Of a DNA stretch of 64,000 bases, positions 33,124-42,178 are shown piece by piece. Position 1 is the first letter of the stretch; every line of letters starts with the position of its first letter. A model generated the notes under the pieces. That model saw nothing but the letters and a program-made list of their open reading frames with translations, had not been told where the DNA came from and did no database searches. The stretch is taken from NCBI RefSeq assembly GCF_024628805.1, contig NZ_CP102382.1, positions 2,604,001 to 2,668,000 of the forward strand, given 5' to 3'. The position numbers were made by a program, and so were the translations under genes. The stretch comes from Paenimyroides aestuarii. GTDB lineage: Bacteria > Bacteroidota > Bacteroidia > Flavobacteriales > Flavobacteriaceae.

Positions 33124-34014
33124 ATGAAAAAAAGTTATAAGAATGCTGCAATTGTAGTTGCTCTTTTAGGTTTAAGTGGTTTGTTTTATCAGTTTACAAC
33201 TATTGAAAAGGTTTCTACCGAAACCGGTTATCATATCAAAAATATCGACTTTTGTGGCGAGCGTGTTCCTGTAGAAATAGTGGATGTTAAAGAGCGTTTA
33301 GATCGTGAATTGGTTGTGAATATGAATCTGCATTCGGCAACAACATTAATAATTAAAAGAGCAAATAGATATTTCCCAGAAATAGAACCCATTTTAAAGC
33401 GCAATGGCATTCCGAGCGACTTTAAATATTTATGTGTGATTGAAAGTGCATTGACTAACGCCACATCTAGTGCAGGTGCGAAAGGTTTTTGGCAATTTAT
33501 GCCCGAAACCGCGCGGGAATACAATTTGGAAATTAGCAGCACGGTTGACGAGCGATATGATGTGATAAAGGCCACAGAAGCGGCTTGCGTGTATTTAAAG
33601 AGAGCCTATGCAAAATTTGGCAATTGGACGTTGGTTGCAGCGTCTTACAATCGTGGAATGGCAGGTGTGGAACGTCAATTAACCGCACAAGGCGTAACCG
33701 ATTATTACGATTTGTATTTAAACGAAGAAACATCGCGCTATGTTTTCAGGATTTTGGCTTTAAAAGAAATTATGAACAATACTGATAAATACGGTTATGT
33801 TTTTTCTAAAGATGAATTGTACCAGCCTGTAAAAACGAAAACGGTTGCTGTAAATGCAAACATAGATGATTTACAAAGATGGGCATTGGATCAAGGTATC
33901 AACTACAAGCTTTTAAAGTGGTATAATCCCTGGCTAATTGACACCTCTCTAATAGTTTCAATCAACAAAACCTATAATATACTAATACCTACTGAGGGTT
34001 TTAAGAGAAAATAA
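33124..34014 (+). CDS. Lytic transglycosylase (MltD-type, GH23)
   Basis: 296 aa. An N-terminal hydrophobic segment (AAIVVALLGLSGLFYQF) acts as signal or membrane anchor. The catalytic domain has YLCVIESALTNATSSAGAKGFWQFMPETAREYNL with catalytic Glu107 in V-I-E-S, and LVAASYNRGMAG. These are the hallmarks of family 1 lytic transglycosylases that cleave peptidoglycan to 1,6-anhydro products. The C-terminus has a single LysM-like region (INYKLLKWYNPWLID...YNILIPTEG, about residues 252-292). Not a phage gene: it is next to a cell-envelope hydrolase and the window shows no other phage genes. Confidence 0.9.
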   Translation: MKKSYKNAAIVVALLGLSGLFYQFTTIEKVSTETGYHIKNIDFCGERVPVEIVDVKERLDRELVVNMNLHSATTLIIKRANRYFPEIEPILKRNGIPSDFKYLCVIESALTNATSSAGAKGFWQFMPETAREYNLEISSTVDERYDVIKATEAACVYLKRAYAKFGNWTLVAASYNRGMAGVERQLTAQGVTDYYDLYLNEETSRYVFRILALKEIMNNTDKYGYVFSKDELYQPVKTKTVAVNANIDDLQRWALDQGINYKLLKWYNPWLIDTSLIVSINKTYNILIPTEGFKRK

Positions 34015-34089
34015 TAAGGGGGAGTATTGAATTTCAATAATTTCACCGCTATCTAAAAGATATTTATACATTTACAAAAAAATACATAA

Positions 34090-35241
34090 ATGACTAGTCA
34101 CCAACAACGTGTACAAGAGGCAGTACACTTTTTTGACAATAACGACACTTTTTTAGGCTTCAGAAAATTGTTAGATTGTGCGATGGATACTCAAAATATG
34201 CATATTTATCAAGATGCAATTGCGCTCACTGATTGGAAAGAGAAAAACCCAAAGGAAATCGAAACTTTTAGTGCTAAAGCAAAAGAATTACTAGAAAAAA
34301 TAGCGCAAATTCATGTAGAGCCGCATAAAGCAAACGACTTGGTATTGCAAGCTAACGACCTTACGAAAAGCTATGGTTCGCAGAAATTTTCATTGGGCCC
34401 GATTTCATTAACCCTTTCAAAAGGTCAGGTATTTGGCTTAGTGGGTGAAAACGGAAACGGAAAAACCACTCTTTTGCGCATTTTGGCGAAAGAAATTGCT
34501 CCTACAAACGGAACATTGCGCTATCAATTTAGCACCAAAATTCAGAGCGATTACGACTTGCGGACTAAATTGATTTACATTCCACAACGAACCGATAAAT
34601 GGTATGGCAGCTTGCTGGACAACTTGCGCTTTGTGTTGGCTAATTACGGCGAGCGTCCCGAGGAAATTGAAACCCGGGTTTTATTGATGGTTGCTCGTTT
34701 AGGTTTATGGAATTACAAACACTTAAAGTGGAGCGAACTTTCATCGGGCTATAAAATGCGTTTTGAATTAGCACGTACTTTATTGAGAAAGCCCGAAATT
34801 TTGTTGCTAGACGAGCCTTTGGCAAATCTTGATGTGTTGGCCCAACAAATTATTTTGGAAGATTTAAAAGCTATTTGTAATTCGGTAAACAACCCCATTG
34901 CACTGATTCTAAGTTCTCAACAATTGTTCGAGGTTGAAAAAATTTCTGACAAAGTAATTTTCCTTAAAAACGGACAATACAATCCATTGACAACTGCTGA
35001 AAACGACTCCGAAAAACCATTAATCATTGAAATTGACACTTCGGCAAGTCGTGAAGAGTTATTATCTATTTTTGAAAATTTTGCTTTAACAAAACTTACT
35101 TTTAACGGAGGGGTTTATACTGCTTATTTCAACGCAGAAACACTATTTTCAAATGCAATCGTGGCATTGGGTACAGCAAACATTCAACTTACATACATCC
35201 GTGATATATCGGCATCAACCCGCAGATTTTTTGTAAACTAA
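34090..35241 (+). CDS. ABC ATPase with N-terminal extension and altered H-loop
   Basis: 383 aa. Residues 1-85 form a helical extension that I do not recognise. The ABC core follows: Walker A GENGNGKTT (119-127), signature LSSGYKMRF (217-225), Walker B ILLLDEPLANLD (237-248). The switch His expected after Walker B is replaced: the H-loop reads LILSSQQLFEVE, giving Gln277. The C-terminal ~80 residues (SEKPLIIEIDTSASREELL ...) form an extra domain as in other flavobacterial ABC ATPases of the same sort. It lies 12 bp before a 623-aa membrane gene, its probable partner. What it moves, if anything, is unknown. Confidence 0.75.
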   Translation: MTSHQQRVQEAVHFFDNNDTFLGFRKLLDCAMDTQNMHIYQDAIALTDWKEKNPKEIETFSAKAKELLEKIAQIHVEPHKANDLVLQANDLTKSYGSQKFSLGPISLTLSKGQVFGLVGENGNGKTTLLRILAKEIAPTNGTLRYQFSTKIQSDYDLRTKLIYIPQRTDKWYGSLLDNLRFVLANYGERPEEIETRVLLMVARLGLWNYKHLKWSELSSGYKMRFELARTLLRKPEILLLDEPLANLDVLAQQIILEDLKAICNSVNNPIALILSSQQLFEVEKISDKVIFLKNGQYNPLTTAENDSEKPLIIEIDTSASREELLSIFENFALTKLTFNGGVYTAYFNAETLFSNAIVALGTANIQLTYIRDISASTRRFFVN

Positions 35242-35253
35242 TAAATCACTCTT

Positions 35254-37125
35254 ATGAATTTTATCAATAAAATAAATAAATACCTTATAGACCGCTATCC
35301 AACTATTTGGAACACACGCATTGTTTGGATGCTTGCACTAAGTATATTGCTACACATACTGTTTTTCTTTATTGGATACGTTTCGCACAACAATCCCGTT
35401 TCTTTGCAAAATAGCGGAGTAATTGATGACTTTTTTTCCAGCGGATTCATTCTAGTAAACATTATTATTTCAGTACTCTTGCTTGTGGGGTGGTTGGTGT
35501 ATATGTTTAAAAACAACGGCTTCAAGAATTTTTATCCAACCAGCAATTGGAAACTTTTCGGTCAATTTGTTTGCTATTTAGTAATTATTTTTGCTTCGAT
35601 TACCTTTTATTTTTCGTATATGTTTGGTTTCAGAACATATATCAATCAGGCTTATCCAAATAATGAATTCGTAAAAGATGTTGCAATAATAAACAAAGCT
35701 TATCCCTTTTTATCGCTCGAGTATCAAGATTTTGAGTTGGATAAAAAAGCCTATCCAAAAATGTTTATGGATTTGTATTGCGAAACCAATAGCAATTATA
35801 TTCATTACAACGAACCTTTTTATACATTAAAAGAAAAATATTATCAATTTTTTCGGTTATATGAAGTAGCCGTTACTGAACGTGATGTAAACAGAGATTT
35901 TAAATACCCTGCTGCTGAATATAAAAAAGGTACGGAATTGGCCTACAAAAATATTGTGGCAGATACTTGTTTTTATTATTTTAAGAAAGAAGTGGTTGAT
36001 GTATCTTCTCATGTAAAAAGCGCAGAATTCAGCTATTATAATTTTTCGAGAGCATTTTATACGGTTGATTTTAACACTGTTGATTATTTTGATCGATACA
36101 ATAACTCGTACAATTATCCCGAGCCTACTTACAACGGAATGTACGGAATAAACCTGAATGCAAACAAAAACTACAATTTTAGTAAGGATTTTGCCGGTAT
36201 TTTAGATCGAAAAAATCCACAGGAAATCAAAAAGATTTTAAACGATTTTTTAGAAGTTTCAAAAAAATATCAAATTAAAACCGATTTATCAACAGATACT
36301 TGGTTTAAAATGGTGTATCATCCCACCGATTTTGAAGTAAAACATTTTATCGCATCAGAAAAACCAAGTCCAACAACGTATTACGCTGCCACTGCTGATT
36401 CTGCCACAGTTGTAAGCAATGCTGCCTATGAAGAAGTGGAAGTTGCACAAGATGCAGCAGCTACTGTTTCAGCTACCGTTGCCACAGAAAATGAAAATTT
36501 GTTAAGCAATTACTACTATAAAAAACTCAGCAAAAATTATTACGAAATTGACCATCTTAACTATTTATTGCGAAGCGTAGAACTTGTGAAAACGGTAGAT
36601 TTTGTTTCAAGAAGCATTCATATATATATATGGATGACTTTCTTTTTATCTACTTTAATTTTTTGTTTTAGAGTTACCAATTTGCGTGCAGTGCTGTTTT
36701 CAGGAGTTACTGCTGGTGTGTTATCTTTGGTGGTTGGACTCATTTCGCTGATGTATGCAATGGGCGTTTCAAATGATCAAGAATATTTTGTAGCATATTT
36801 GGTGTTAAGCATTTCAACCATTGTTTTATTAATTCCATTACTCTTCGTAAACTCCAGACACAAATTATTTACTGCTATTTTTATGAATATAAGTATTAAT
36901 GGGTTTGTTTTGTATGTGTTGTTGATTTTAGGCATTATCAGTATGCACCAAAACGATGCTTGTCGCGACATGCCTGGTTATTACGATAGTTATGCTTCCC
37001 GAACTTGTACTACTTTGTTAGAAGATTTAGACATGAATACCAGTTACATACTGTTAGCAGCCGGATTAATTTTTATATTTTTATACACTGCTGTAATTAA
37101 AAAGTGGCGTGCTGTGTCTGAATAA
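35254..37125 (+). CDS. Unrecognised 623-aa membrane protein, partner of the ABC ATPase
   Basis: Membrane helices appear at about residues 25-45, 65-85, 105-130, then an extended non-membrane part (about 135-440), then four or five helices (about 455-475, 480-510, 515-535, 545-570, 590-610). The soluble part is Tyr/Asn/Lys-rich (for example YYHYNEPF-type segments) and contains an Ala/Thr/Val low-complexity stretch near residues 375-415. The arrangement is similar to ABC permeases with a large extracytoplasmic domain, but no family motif is recognised. It shares an operon with the ABC ATPase. The last residues (KKWRAVSE) are cytoplasmic. Confidence 0.6.
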   Translation: MNFINKINKYLIDRYPTIWNTRIVWMLALSILLHILFFFIGYVSHNNPVSLQNSGVIDDFFSSGFILVNIIISVLLLVGWLVYMFKNNGFKNFYPTSNWKLFGQFVCYLVIIFASITFYFSYMFGFRTYINQAYPNNEFVKDVAIINKAYPFLSLEYQDFELDKKAYPKMFMDLYCETNSNYIHYNEPFYTLKEKYYQFFRLYEVAVTERDVNRDFKYPAAEYKKGTELAYKNIVADTCFYYFKKEVVDVSSHVKSAEFSYYNFSRAFYTVDFNTVDYFDRYNNSYNYPEPTYNGMYGINLNANKNYNFSKDFAGILDRKNPQEIKKILNDFLEVSKKYQIKTDLSTDTWFKMVYHPTDFEVKHFIASEKPSPTTYYAATADSATVVSNAAYEEVEVAQDAAATVSATVATENENLLSNYYYKKLSKNYYEIDHLNYLLRSVELVKTVDFVSRSIHIYIWMTFFLSTLIFCFRVTNLRAVLFSGVTAGVLSLVVGLISLMYAMGVSNDQEYFVAYLVLSISTIVLLIPLLFVNSRHKLFTAIFMNISINGFVLYVLLILGIISMHQNDACRDMPGYYDSYASRTCTTLLEDLDMNTSYILLAAGLIFIFLYTAVIKKWRAVSE

Positions 37126-37134
37126 TTTCAAAAT

Positions 37135-37166
37135 AAAAGTGAAGCCATAAAGCTTCACTTTTTTTC
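37135..37166. terminator. Bidirectional terminator between the membrane protein and lipoprotein genes
   Basis: Perfect 11-bp stem AAAAGTGAAGC (37135-37145) / GCTTCACTTTT (37152-37162), loop CATAAA, with T-run after and A-run before. Confidence 0.9.
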
Positions 37167-37186
37167 TATAAATTGATTTTAAAATA

Positions 37187-38068
37187 CTATTTAACTTCTT
37201 GCTTTTCTAATTCTGCAATTACAGCACGTAAACAACTTTCGTTATAAAACAACCAATTGTCGATAAATTCAGGAGCCTCAGCAACTTTAAATGTATTTCG
37301 CACCATTTTATATGCTTTTTCAGCATCTTTTTCATCATAAAAAACATGTTTCCAAAAATAAGGGACGCGTTGCCATTCATATAAAAACAAACCGTTTCGG
37401 GCATAGAGAAAAGGCGAATGAATACCATCGGTATGAATAAGATCATAGCCCCCATACATGTGCACACGCATGTAAGCAGCAATGTATTTTAAGTTGGCAA
37501 TAAGTCGTTCTTTTATTTGCTGATTGGTTTCTTTTTGTGTAGCCGGAAAGCGCCATTGGTTAAAAGCCAACGAGCGAATATCATTTTTTTTATCAAGCTT
37601 TTCAAAATCGGTACTTAAATTAAGGTAATAGTTGGTATTGCCTTCCAATTCAAGCATAAAATCGCTTTTATACCCTTTAAAATCTCCATGAATTTGAATG
37701 CATCCCTCCTCTTCTTTCAAAATTTTTAAAGGTAAATCACCATATAGAGCCGATTGCAAAACGATTTCGTTTTTATTCACCAATTTATAAGTGCCATGCA
37801 TGAAATGATTGCCTATAAGAAACGTGAAATCTTTATTTGGTTTCAACGACAAATAGGAATAAAATGCATAAGGTTCCGTACTTTCTGCATTGGGCAATAC
37901 CTTGTCAGGAAGTCTTTCCGAATATTCATTGAATCGCTGTTCATTAAAAACATTGATAATTCTGAAATCTTGATCTTTAGAAAAGTCGATCGTTTGTAAG
38001 TTAGTATTCCATTTGCTGCAGGCAATAAAAACAAAGCACAAGAAAAATAAAGTGATTTTTTGATACAT
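37187..38068 (-). CDS. Lipoprotein of unknown function
   Basis: 293 aa. The signal peptide MYQKITLFFLCFVFIACSKW has a lipobox FIAC with Cys17. The mature part is globular and includes YLSLKPNKDFTFLIGNHFMHGTYKLVNKNEIVLQSAL (a lipocalin-like beta segment) and a C-terminal helical domain with LIHTDGIHSPFLYARNG. I recognise no family beyond 'DUF-like lipoprotein'. It is expressed from its own promoter (-7 box at 38088) and converges with the ABC operon. Surface or periplasmic location is inferred from the lipobox. Confidence 0.7.
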   Translation of the reverse strand: MYQKITLFFLCFVFIACSKWNTNLQTIDFSKDQDFRIINVFNEQRFNEYSERLPDKVLPNAESTEPYAFYSYLSLKPNKDFTFLIGNHFMHGTYKLVNKNEIVLQSALYGDLPLKILKEEEGCIQIHGDFKGYKSDFMLELEGNTNYYLNLSTDFEKLDKKNDIRSLAFNQWRFPATQKETNQQIKERLIANLKYIAAYMRVHMYGGYDLIHTDGIHSPFLYARNGLFLYEWQRVPYFWKHVFYDEKDAEKAYKMVRNTFKVAEAPEFIDNWLFYNESCLRAVIAELEKQEVK

Positions 38069-38087
38069 AGAAACAAATTTAAAAATG

Positions 38088-38095
38088 CAAATATA
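38088..38095 (-). promoter_or_regulatory. -7 box (TATATTTG) of the lipoprotein gene
   Basis: Minus-strand TATATTTG, exact consensus, 19 bases upstream of the ATG at 38068. A second copy (TAAATTTG, 38074-38081) lies even closer. Confidence 0.45.
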
Positions 38096-38133
38096 AAAAG
38101 GCGGTGAAAAAATGAATCATAAAATGTAGAAAA

Positions 38134-39294
38134 TTAATCCACCACGATTCGTTTGATGTCTTTGGGCAAACGTGCCAACAATTCATAATTCAACTGGTTG
38201 CTGTTTTCGCTAAACGAAGCCACCGAAATCGTCTGTTCGCCTTGACTTCCAATCAGCACCACTTCATCACCGATTTGCACATCGGGCAGGTTGGTCACGT
38301 CCAGCGTTAGCATATTCATGTTCACACTTCCGATTACATCTACCCGAAATCCGTTGACCAATGCTTTTCCCTGATTGCTCAGTTTTCGGCTGTAACCATA
38401 GGCATAACCAACCGGAAGTATGGCGATTTTCGTAGGGATATTGGTGTAATACGAAGTACCGTAACCGATGAATTCTCCTGCTTTTACGGTTTTGATTTCG
38501 ATGATTTTACTCTTCCATGAAATCACTCTTTTGAGCGGATTGGGTTCTTCGGGCTGTTTGAGATAGTGGTGGATGTAGGTTTCATTGTTCGGGAAAAATC
38601 CATATTGCAAAATTCCGATTCGCACCATATCAAATAGATATTTTGGATAGCGCAAAACCGCTGCCGAACAGGCAATGTGAAATTTTGGGGCATGATTTTC
38701 CAGCAATTCAAATTTCTTTTTGACTTTTTGAAATTGTTGGATCTGGTCTTTGATTCGTTTGTAATTTGCGATGCTTTCCGAACCCGCCAAATGTGTGCAA
38801 ACACCTTTTATTTCGATTAAATCCGTTTCGTTAATTTTTGACATAATTTGTTTGAAATCTTTCGGCGAAAATCCGGTTCGGTTCATTCCCGTTTCAAATT
38901 CCAAATGGATTTTTGCATTCAAATTGGATTTTTTTACACATTTCAACACATTCTCCAACGAATGGAAATTGGGAACGTAAAATTCAATATTGTGTTCAAT
39001 TGCCCACATCATTTCGTGGTGGTTCAGGGTTCCCATGATCATCAAAACAAATTCACCACGCACCGATTGCAAAAGTTGATAGGCTTCTTGCGCACTGTAA
39101 ACACTGAAATGGCGGATGCCGCATTCATACGCCAGCGGACCATAGGTTTCTATGCCGTGACCGTAAGCATCGCCCTTTACCACGGCGGAAAAAGTCGTTT
39201 TTTCGGGAAGTGTCTTTTGTATGAAACGGATGTTTTGTTCTAAGGCTGATTTTGAAATTTCGATCCAGGAAGTCGGTTCCGGTTTATACTGCAT
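38134..39294 (-). CDS. alr: Alanine racemase
   Basis: 386 aa. PLP lysine K40 in FSAVVKGDAYGHG, and the catalytic Tyr (Y278) in GYGTSYYTN. The PLP-phosphate loops MGTLNHHEM and AILPVGYAYGYSRKLSN are present, although the usual G-Y-A-D-G reads G-Y-A-Y-G. It interconverts L- and D-alanine for peptidoglycan. It is a stand-alone racemase, not fused to MurF as in many Bacteroidota. Its GC is clearly above that of neighbours (50% in the 60 bases from 38221, versus 32% from 37201), and it overlaps the M20 gene by 11 bp. This suggests that the pair was acquired together. Confidence 0.9.
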   Translation of the reverse strand: MQYKPEPTSWIEISKSALEQNIRFIQKTLPEKTTFSAVVKGDAYGHGIETYGPLAYECGIRHFSVYSAQEAYQLLQSVRGEFVLMIMGTLNHHEMMWAIEHNIEFYVPNFHSLENVLKCVKKSNLNAKIHLEFETGMNRTGFSPKDFKQIMSKINETDLIEIKGVCTHLAGSESIANYKRIKDQIQQFQKVKKKFELLENHAPKFHIACSAAVLRYPKYLFDMVRIGILQYGFFPNNETYIHHYLKQPEEPNPLKRVISWKSKIIEIKTVKAGEFIGYGTSYYTNIPTKIAILPVGYAYGYSRKLSNQGKALVNGFRVDVIGSVNMNMLTLDVTNLPDVQIGDEVVLIGSQGEQTISVASFSENSNQLNYELLARLPKDIKRIVVD

Positions 39295-40426
39295 TTTCTA
39301 ATATTTTGTAAAATAATTTTGAAGCGGTTAATGTAATTTCATCGGGAAAATCATAGTCGGGATTGTGAAGCGCCGGACAATTTTCGCCCGAACCAATGCC
39401 AAACATCGCACCCGGAATCAATTGGGTAAACAATCCAAAATCTTCGCCCCATTTAAATGGTTCGTTTATTTTTTGATGATTTAATTCTAATTCTTCTGCA
39501 GAATTTTGAATGATTTCGACTGCTTTTTCATCGTTTTGATTGGAGAAAAATTCTTGTGTCCACGAAATTTCCAACTTTAAATTTTCACGTTGACAAATTT
39601 TTTCTGCTTCGCGAATTAATTCATCGGTCAATTGATCAAAAAGTTCGGGTGACCAAGACCGAATTGTGAGATGCAACGAAGCTTTTCCGGCCGAAATTCC
39701 ATAATCTTTTGTACCCAGATCTGCATAAACCGGCGTGATGAGAAAAAAGTTTTCGTCTTTGGGTTCGTTGTGCGTCATTTTTTTGCATTTTTCCAGTATT
39801 TCAGCCATAGCAAAAGCCGGATTGAAACCATGTTCCGGTTCGGCTGCGTGCGCTGTTTTTCCGTTGAAATCAAAAATCAAACTTTTCACATTGGCCGTAA
39901 ATGCCCCTTTTTTATAGACAATTTTGTGCAAAGGAAATCCGGGTAAATTGTGCAAAGCAAAAACCTGATCGGGTTTTATCTCAGCAAATTTATCGTCTTC
40001 CAAAACTGCTCGTGCACCCATTCCGTTTTCCTCGGCAGGTTGCCAAAGCAATACGATTTTTCCTTTCTCGATGGGATTTTCCTGAAGCATTTCTGCCACA
40101 CCGATCAGGATGGTGGTGTGGCCGTCATGGCCGCATTTGTGTGAAACATTTGGGTCAATGGATTTATGTGCAAAATCGTTGGTTTCCTGAATCGGCAAAG
40201 CATCGGTATCGGCTCGCAACATGATGGTTTTTCCTCTTCCTTTACCTTCAAAAACCGCCATCACGCCTGTTTTTCCGATGGGAAAAACATTTGCAGCCGG
40301 ATAGTCTTTGAGAATTTCTTGGATGCGTTTACAGGTTTTGAATTCCTGCGTAGAACGTTCTGCATAATTTTGATGAAAATCCCGACGGATTTTTTGTAGT
40401 CTTTCTGCTAATTTTTCCATATCCAT
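39284..40426 (-). CDS. M20D amidohydrolase (N-acyl amino acid / peptide deacylase)
   Basis: 380 aa. Metal-binding motifs: KCGHDGHTTIL (H-x-D-G-H), the DALPIQE pattern, LLWQPAEENGMGARA with the catalytic Glu-Glu pair, and HNLPGFPL. The lid domain is near residues 175-290 (AHAAEPEHGFNPA). This is the M20D family, which includes hippurate and N-acyl-aminoacid hydrolases and N-acetyl-diaminopimelate deacetylase. The exact substrate is unknown. It overlaps the racemase gene by 11 bp and shares its raised GC, so both enzymes may act on the same amino-acid derivative. Confidence 0.85.
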   Translation of the reverse strand: MDMEKLAERLQKIRRDFHQNYAERSTQEFKTCKRIQEILKDYPAANVFPIGKTGVMAVFEGKGRGKTIMLRADTDALPIQETNDFAHKSIDPNVSHKCGHDGHTTILIGVAEMLQENPIEKGKIVLLWQPAEENGMGARAVLEDDKFAEIKPDQVFALHNLPGFPLHKIVYKKGAFTANVKSLIFDFNGKTAHAAEPEHGFNPAFAMAEILEKCKKMTHNEPKDENFFLITPVYADLGTKDYGISAGKASLHLTIRSWSPELFDQLTDELIREAEKICQRENLKLEISWTQEFFSNQNDEKAVEIIQNSAEELELNHQKINEPFKWGEDFGLFTQLIPGAMFGIGSGENCPALHNPDYDFPDEITLTASKLFYKILENAV

Positions 40427-40581
40427 TCAAGATAAGAAAAATTTATTATATTGTCAAAAAAAACACTGTTCAATCTTTTTTTTAGGCACAGCCTACAAGT
40501 TTAATCAATTAGTCGTTTATGCTTTATTAATTATCGCTCAAAGTCGAGAGACTTTGCGCAGCAGACTTTTATGGTATTGTC

Positions 40582-40914
40582 TCATTTCATTTCCCTATAC
40601 CCTTTTTCCCATTGCTTCGTATCTGAATAATAGAATTTATGTTCTTCTGATGAAATTGGAAATGAAACAGTATAGTGTAAGCTATCTCTCTTGTAGTAAT
40701 ACAACACGTCAAAACCATCTTCTTCTGGCACTCTAATTTCTTCCAATGACAATGGTAATCTTTGATTTTGTTTTTTAAACATCTCTATCTTTTTTACAAG
40801 TAAATTTCCTTCTTTTATTAACTTACTTTCTCTTTCTGCTCTAAAATCGCAAGCTTGGAATACAAAAAAAGATAGCAAAACTGCCAAAAAAAACATATAA
40901 TTGTACTTTTTCAT
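40582..40914 (-). CDS. Small lipoprotein
   Basis: 110 aa from MKKYNYMFFLAVLLSFFVF, with lipobox FQAC and Cys22. The mature part is 88 residues with a central SLIKEGNLLVKKIEMFKKQ-like amphipathic helix and YYYKRDSLHYTVSF beta segment. No family is recognised. The longer frame reaching 40935 would start at GTG inside the promoter box at 40935 and is rejected. Transcribed alone between the M20 gene and meaB. Confidence 0.65.
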   Translation of the reverse strand: MKKYNYMFFLAVLLSFFVFQACDFRAERESKLIKEGNLLVKKIEMFKKQNQRLPLSLEEIRVPEEDGFDVLYYYKRDSLHYTVSFPISSEEHKFYYSDTKQWEKGYREMK

Positions 40915-40934
40915 AGTCATTAAATACTTTTGCA

Positions 40935-40942
40935 CAAAACTA
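40935..40942 (-). promoter_or_regulatory. -7 box (TAGTTTTG) of the small lipoprotein gene
   Basis: Minus-strand TAGTTTTG, exact TAnnTTTG, 20 bases upstream of the ATG at 40914. Confidence 0.4.
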
Positions 40943-40962
40943 ATTTTATTGAATAAGTGGTT

Positions 40963-42075
40963 CTACTCGTTCTTATTAAATGTATGGTGTTCTTTGTATA
41001 AAGCCAACAGTTCATTTGCAGCAGTAAACGGCGATTTTTCATTGTTTTGTACGGCACGCTCTGCGCTTTGTAAATATCGATTAACCTCTGTATTTTGATA
41101 AAAATTTGAAAGCAATTGCTCATTGATTGTTTCTTTTAACCAATAAGCATTTTGATTATTTCGGTTTTCTTCAAAAAAATTATTTGCTTTTACCAACTTA
41201 AAATAAGCTTCTAAAAGTTGCCAAACCTCTTCAATTCCTTTATTGTAAAAGGCGCTAACGAGTAATACTTTTGGTTGCCATTTAGAGTCTTTTAAGGGAA
41301 ATAAATGCAACGCACGATTCATATCGAGTTTTGCATTTTGCGCATGTTTTAAGTTGTCGCCATCGGCTTTGTTAATTATTACGGCATCGGCCATTTCCAT
41401 AATACCACGCTTTATTCCTTGTAATTCATCGCCTGCTCCCGCAAGGTTTAAAAGTAAAAAGAAATCGGTCATGCTGTGTACGGCTGTTTCACTTTGTCCC
41501 ACGCCAACGGTTTCTATAAGAATGATATCAAATCCGGCAGCCTCGCACAAAATAATGCTTTCGCGGGTTTTTCTAGAAACACCTCCTAAACTTTCCCCCG
41601 AAGCTGATGGGCGAATAAATGCGTTTTTATTTTTCACCAAATCTTCCATTCGGGTTTTATCGCCCAAAATACTTCCTTTACTAATACTACTGCTGGGGTC
41701 CACTGCTAATACCGCCACTTTTTTCCCTATCGATGTTAAATAGGTTCCAAATGCCTCAATAAAGGTACTTTTGCCAACTCCTGGAACACCAGTAATGCCT
41801 ATTCTAACGGAATTATTAGCATAGGGCAAACATGCTTGAACTATGAGGTTTGCTTGTTCTTTGTGAGCTATATTGGTGCTTTCAATCAATGTAATTGCCT
41901 TACTTAGTGAAGGAATATCGCCTTGTATCAATCTTTGAATCAAAGCATCAACATCTATTTTCTTTTTACGGAAATTTTGAATGTTTTTTATGGAATTTTG
42001 ATTCACATGATTGGGTTGTGTAATTCCATCCTTTTCATGTAAAGATTTTTTTTGGGGAAACTTTTCGTTTGGCAT
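40963..42075 (-). CDS. meaB: MeaB, methylmalonyl-CoA mutase chaperone GTPase
   Basis: 370 aa from MPNEKFPQKKSL; a TTG at 42093 in frame is an alternative but lies in a promoter box. Walker A: IGITGVPGVGKSTFIEAFG (about residues 93-111). Switch regions: VLAVDPSSSISKGSILGDKTRM, FIRPSASGESLGGVSRKT and ILIETVGVGQSE, then NKADGDN as the base-specific motif. MeaB/ArgK protects and reloads B12-dependent methylmalonyl-CoA mutase. The mutase subunits are not in this window. Confidence 0.93.
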   Translation of the reverse strand: MPNEKFPQKKSLHEKDGITQPNHVNQNSIKNIQNFRKKKIDVDALIQRLIQGDIPSLSKAITLIESTNIAHKEQANLIVQACLPYANNSVRIGITGVPGVGKSTFIEAFGTYLTSIGKKVAVLAVDPSSSISKGSILGDKTRMEDLVKNKNAFIRPSASGESLGGVSRKTRESIILCEAAGFDIILIETVGVGQSETAVHSMTDFFLLLNLAGAGDELQGIKRGIMEMADAVIINKADGDNLKHAQNAKLDMNRALHLFPLKDSKWQPKVLLVSAFYNKGIEEVWQLLEAYFKLVKANNFFEENRNNQNAYWLKETINEQLLSNFYQNTEVNRYLQSAERAVQNNEKSPFTAANELLALYKEHHTFNKNE

Positions 42076-42090
42076 GATGAATCGTTTTAA

Positions 42091-42098
42091 CAAACTTA
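42091..42098 (-). promoter_or_regulatory. -7 box (TAAGTTTG) of meaB
   Basis: Minus-strand TAAGTTTG, exact TAnnTTTG, 15 bases upstream of the ATG at 42075. It argues against the TTG at 42093 as start. Confidence 0.45.
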
Positions 42099-42132
42099 CA
42101 AAATTGTTCTAAAAAATTCTTGAAATAGCCAA

Positions 42133-42159
42133 TTGATTGTTTGTGTTTGGGTAAATTTG
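42133..42159 (+). promoter_or_regulatory. Two-part promoter (TTG, 16 bases, TAAATTTG) of the MFS operon
   Basis: TTG at 42133-42135 and TAAATTTG at 42152-42159 are 16 bases apart, one short of the usual 17-19, and 19 bases before the ATG at 42179. This is the most complete promoter seen in the window. Confidence 0.5.
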
Positions 42160-42178
42160 TAATTTCAATTCACAAAAA

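Noticed and set aside
33124..34014. Lytic transglycosylase as a prophage endolysin
   Set aside because: No phage genes nearby; the domain layout is that of MltD-type housekeeping enzymes.
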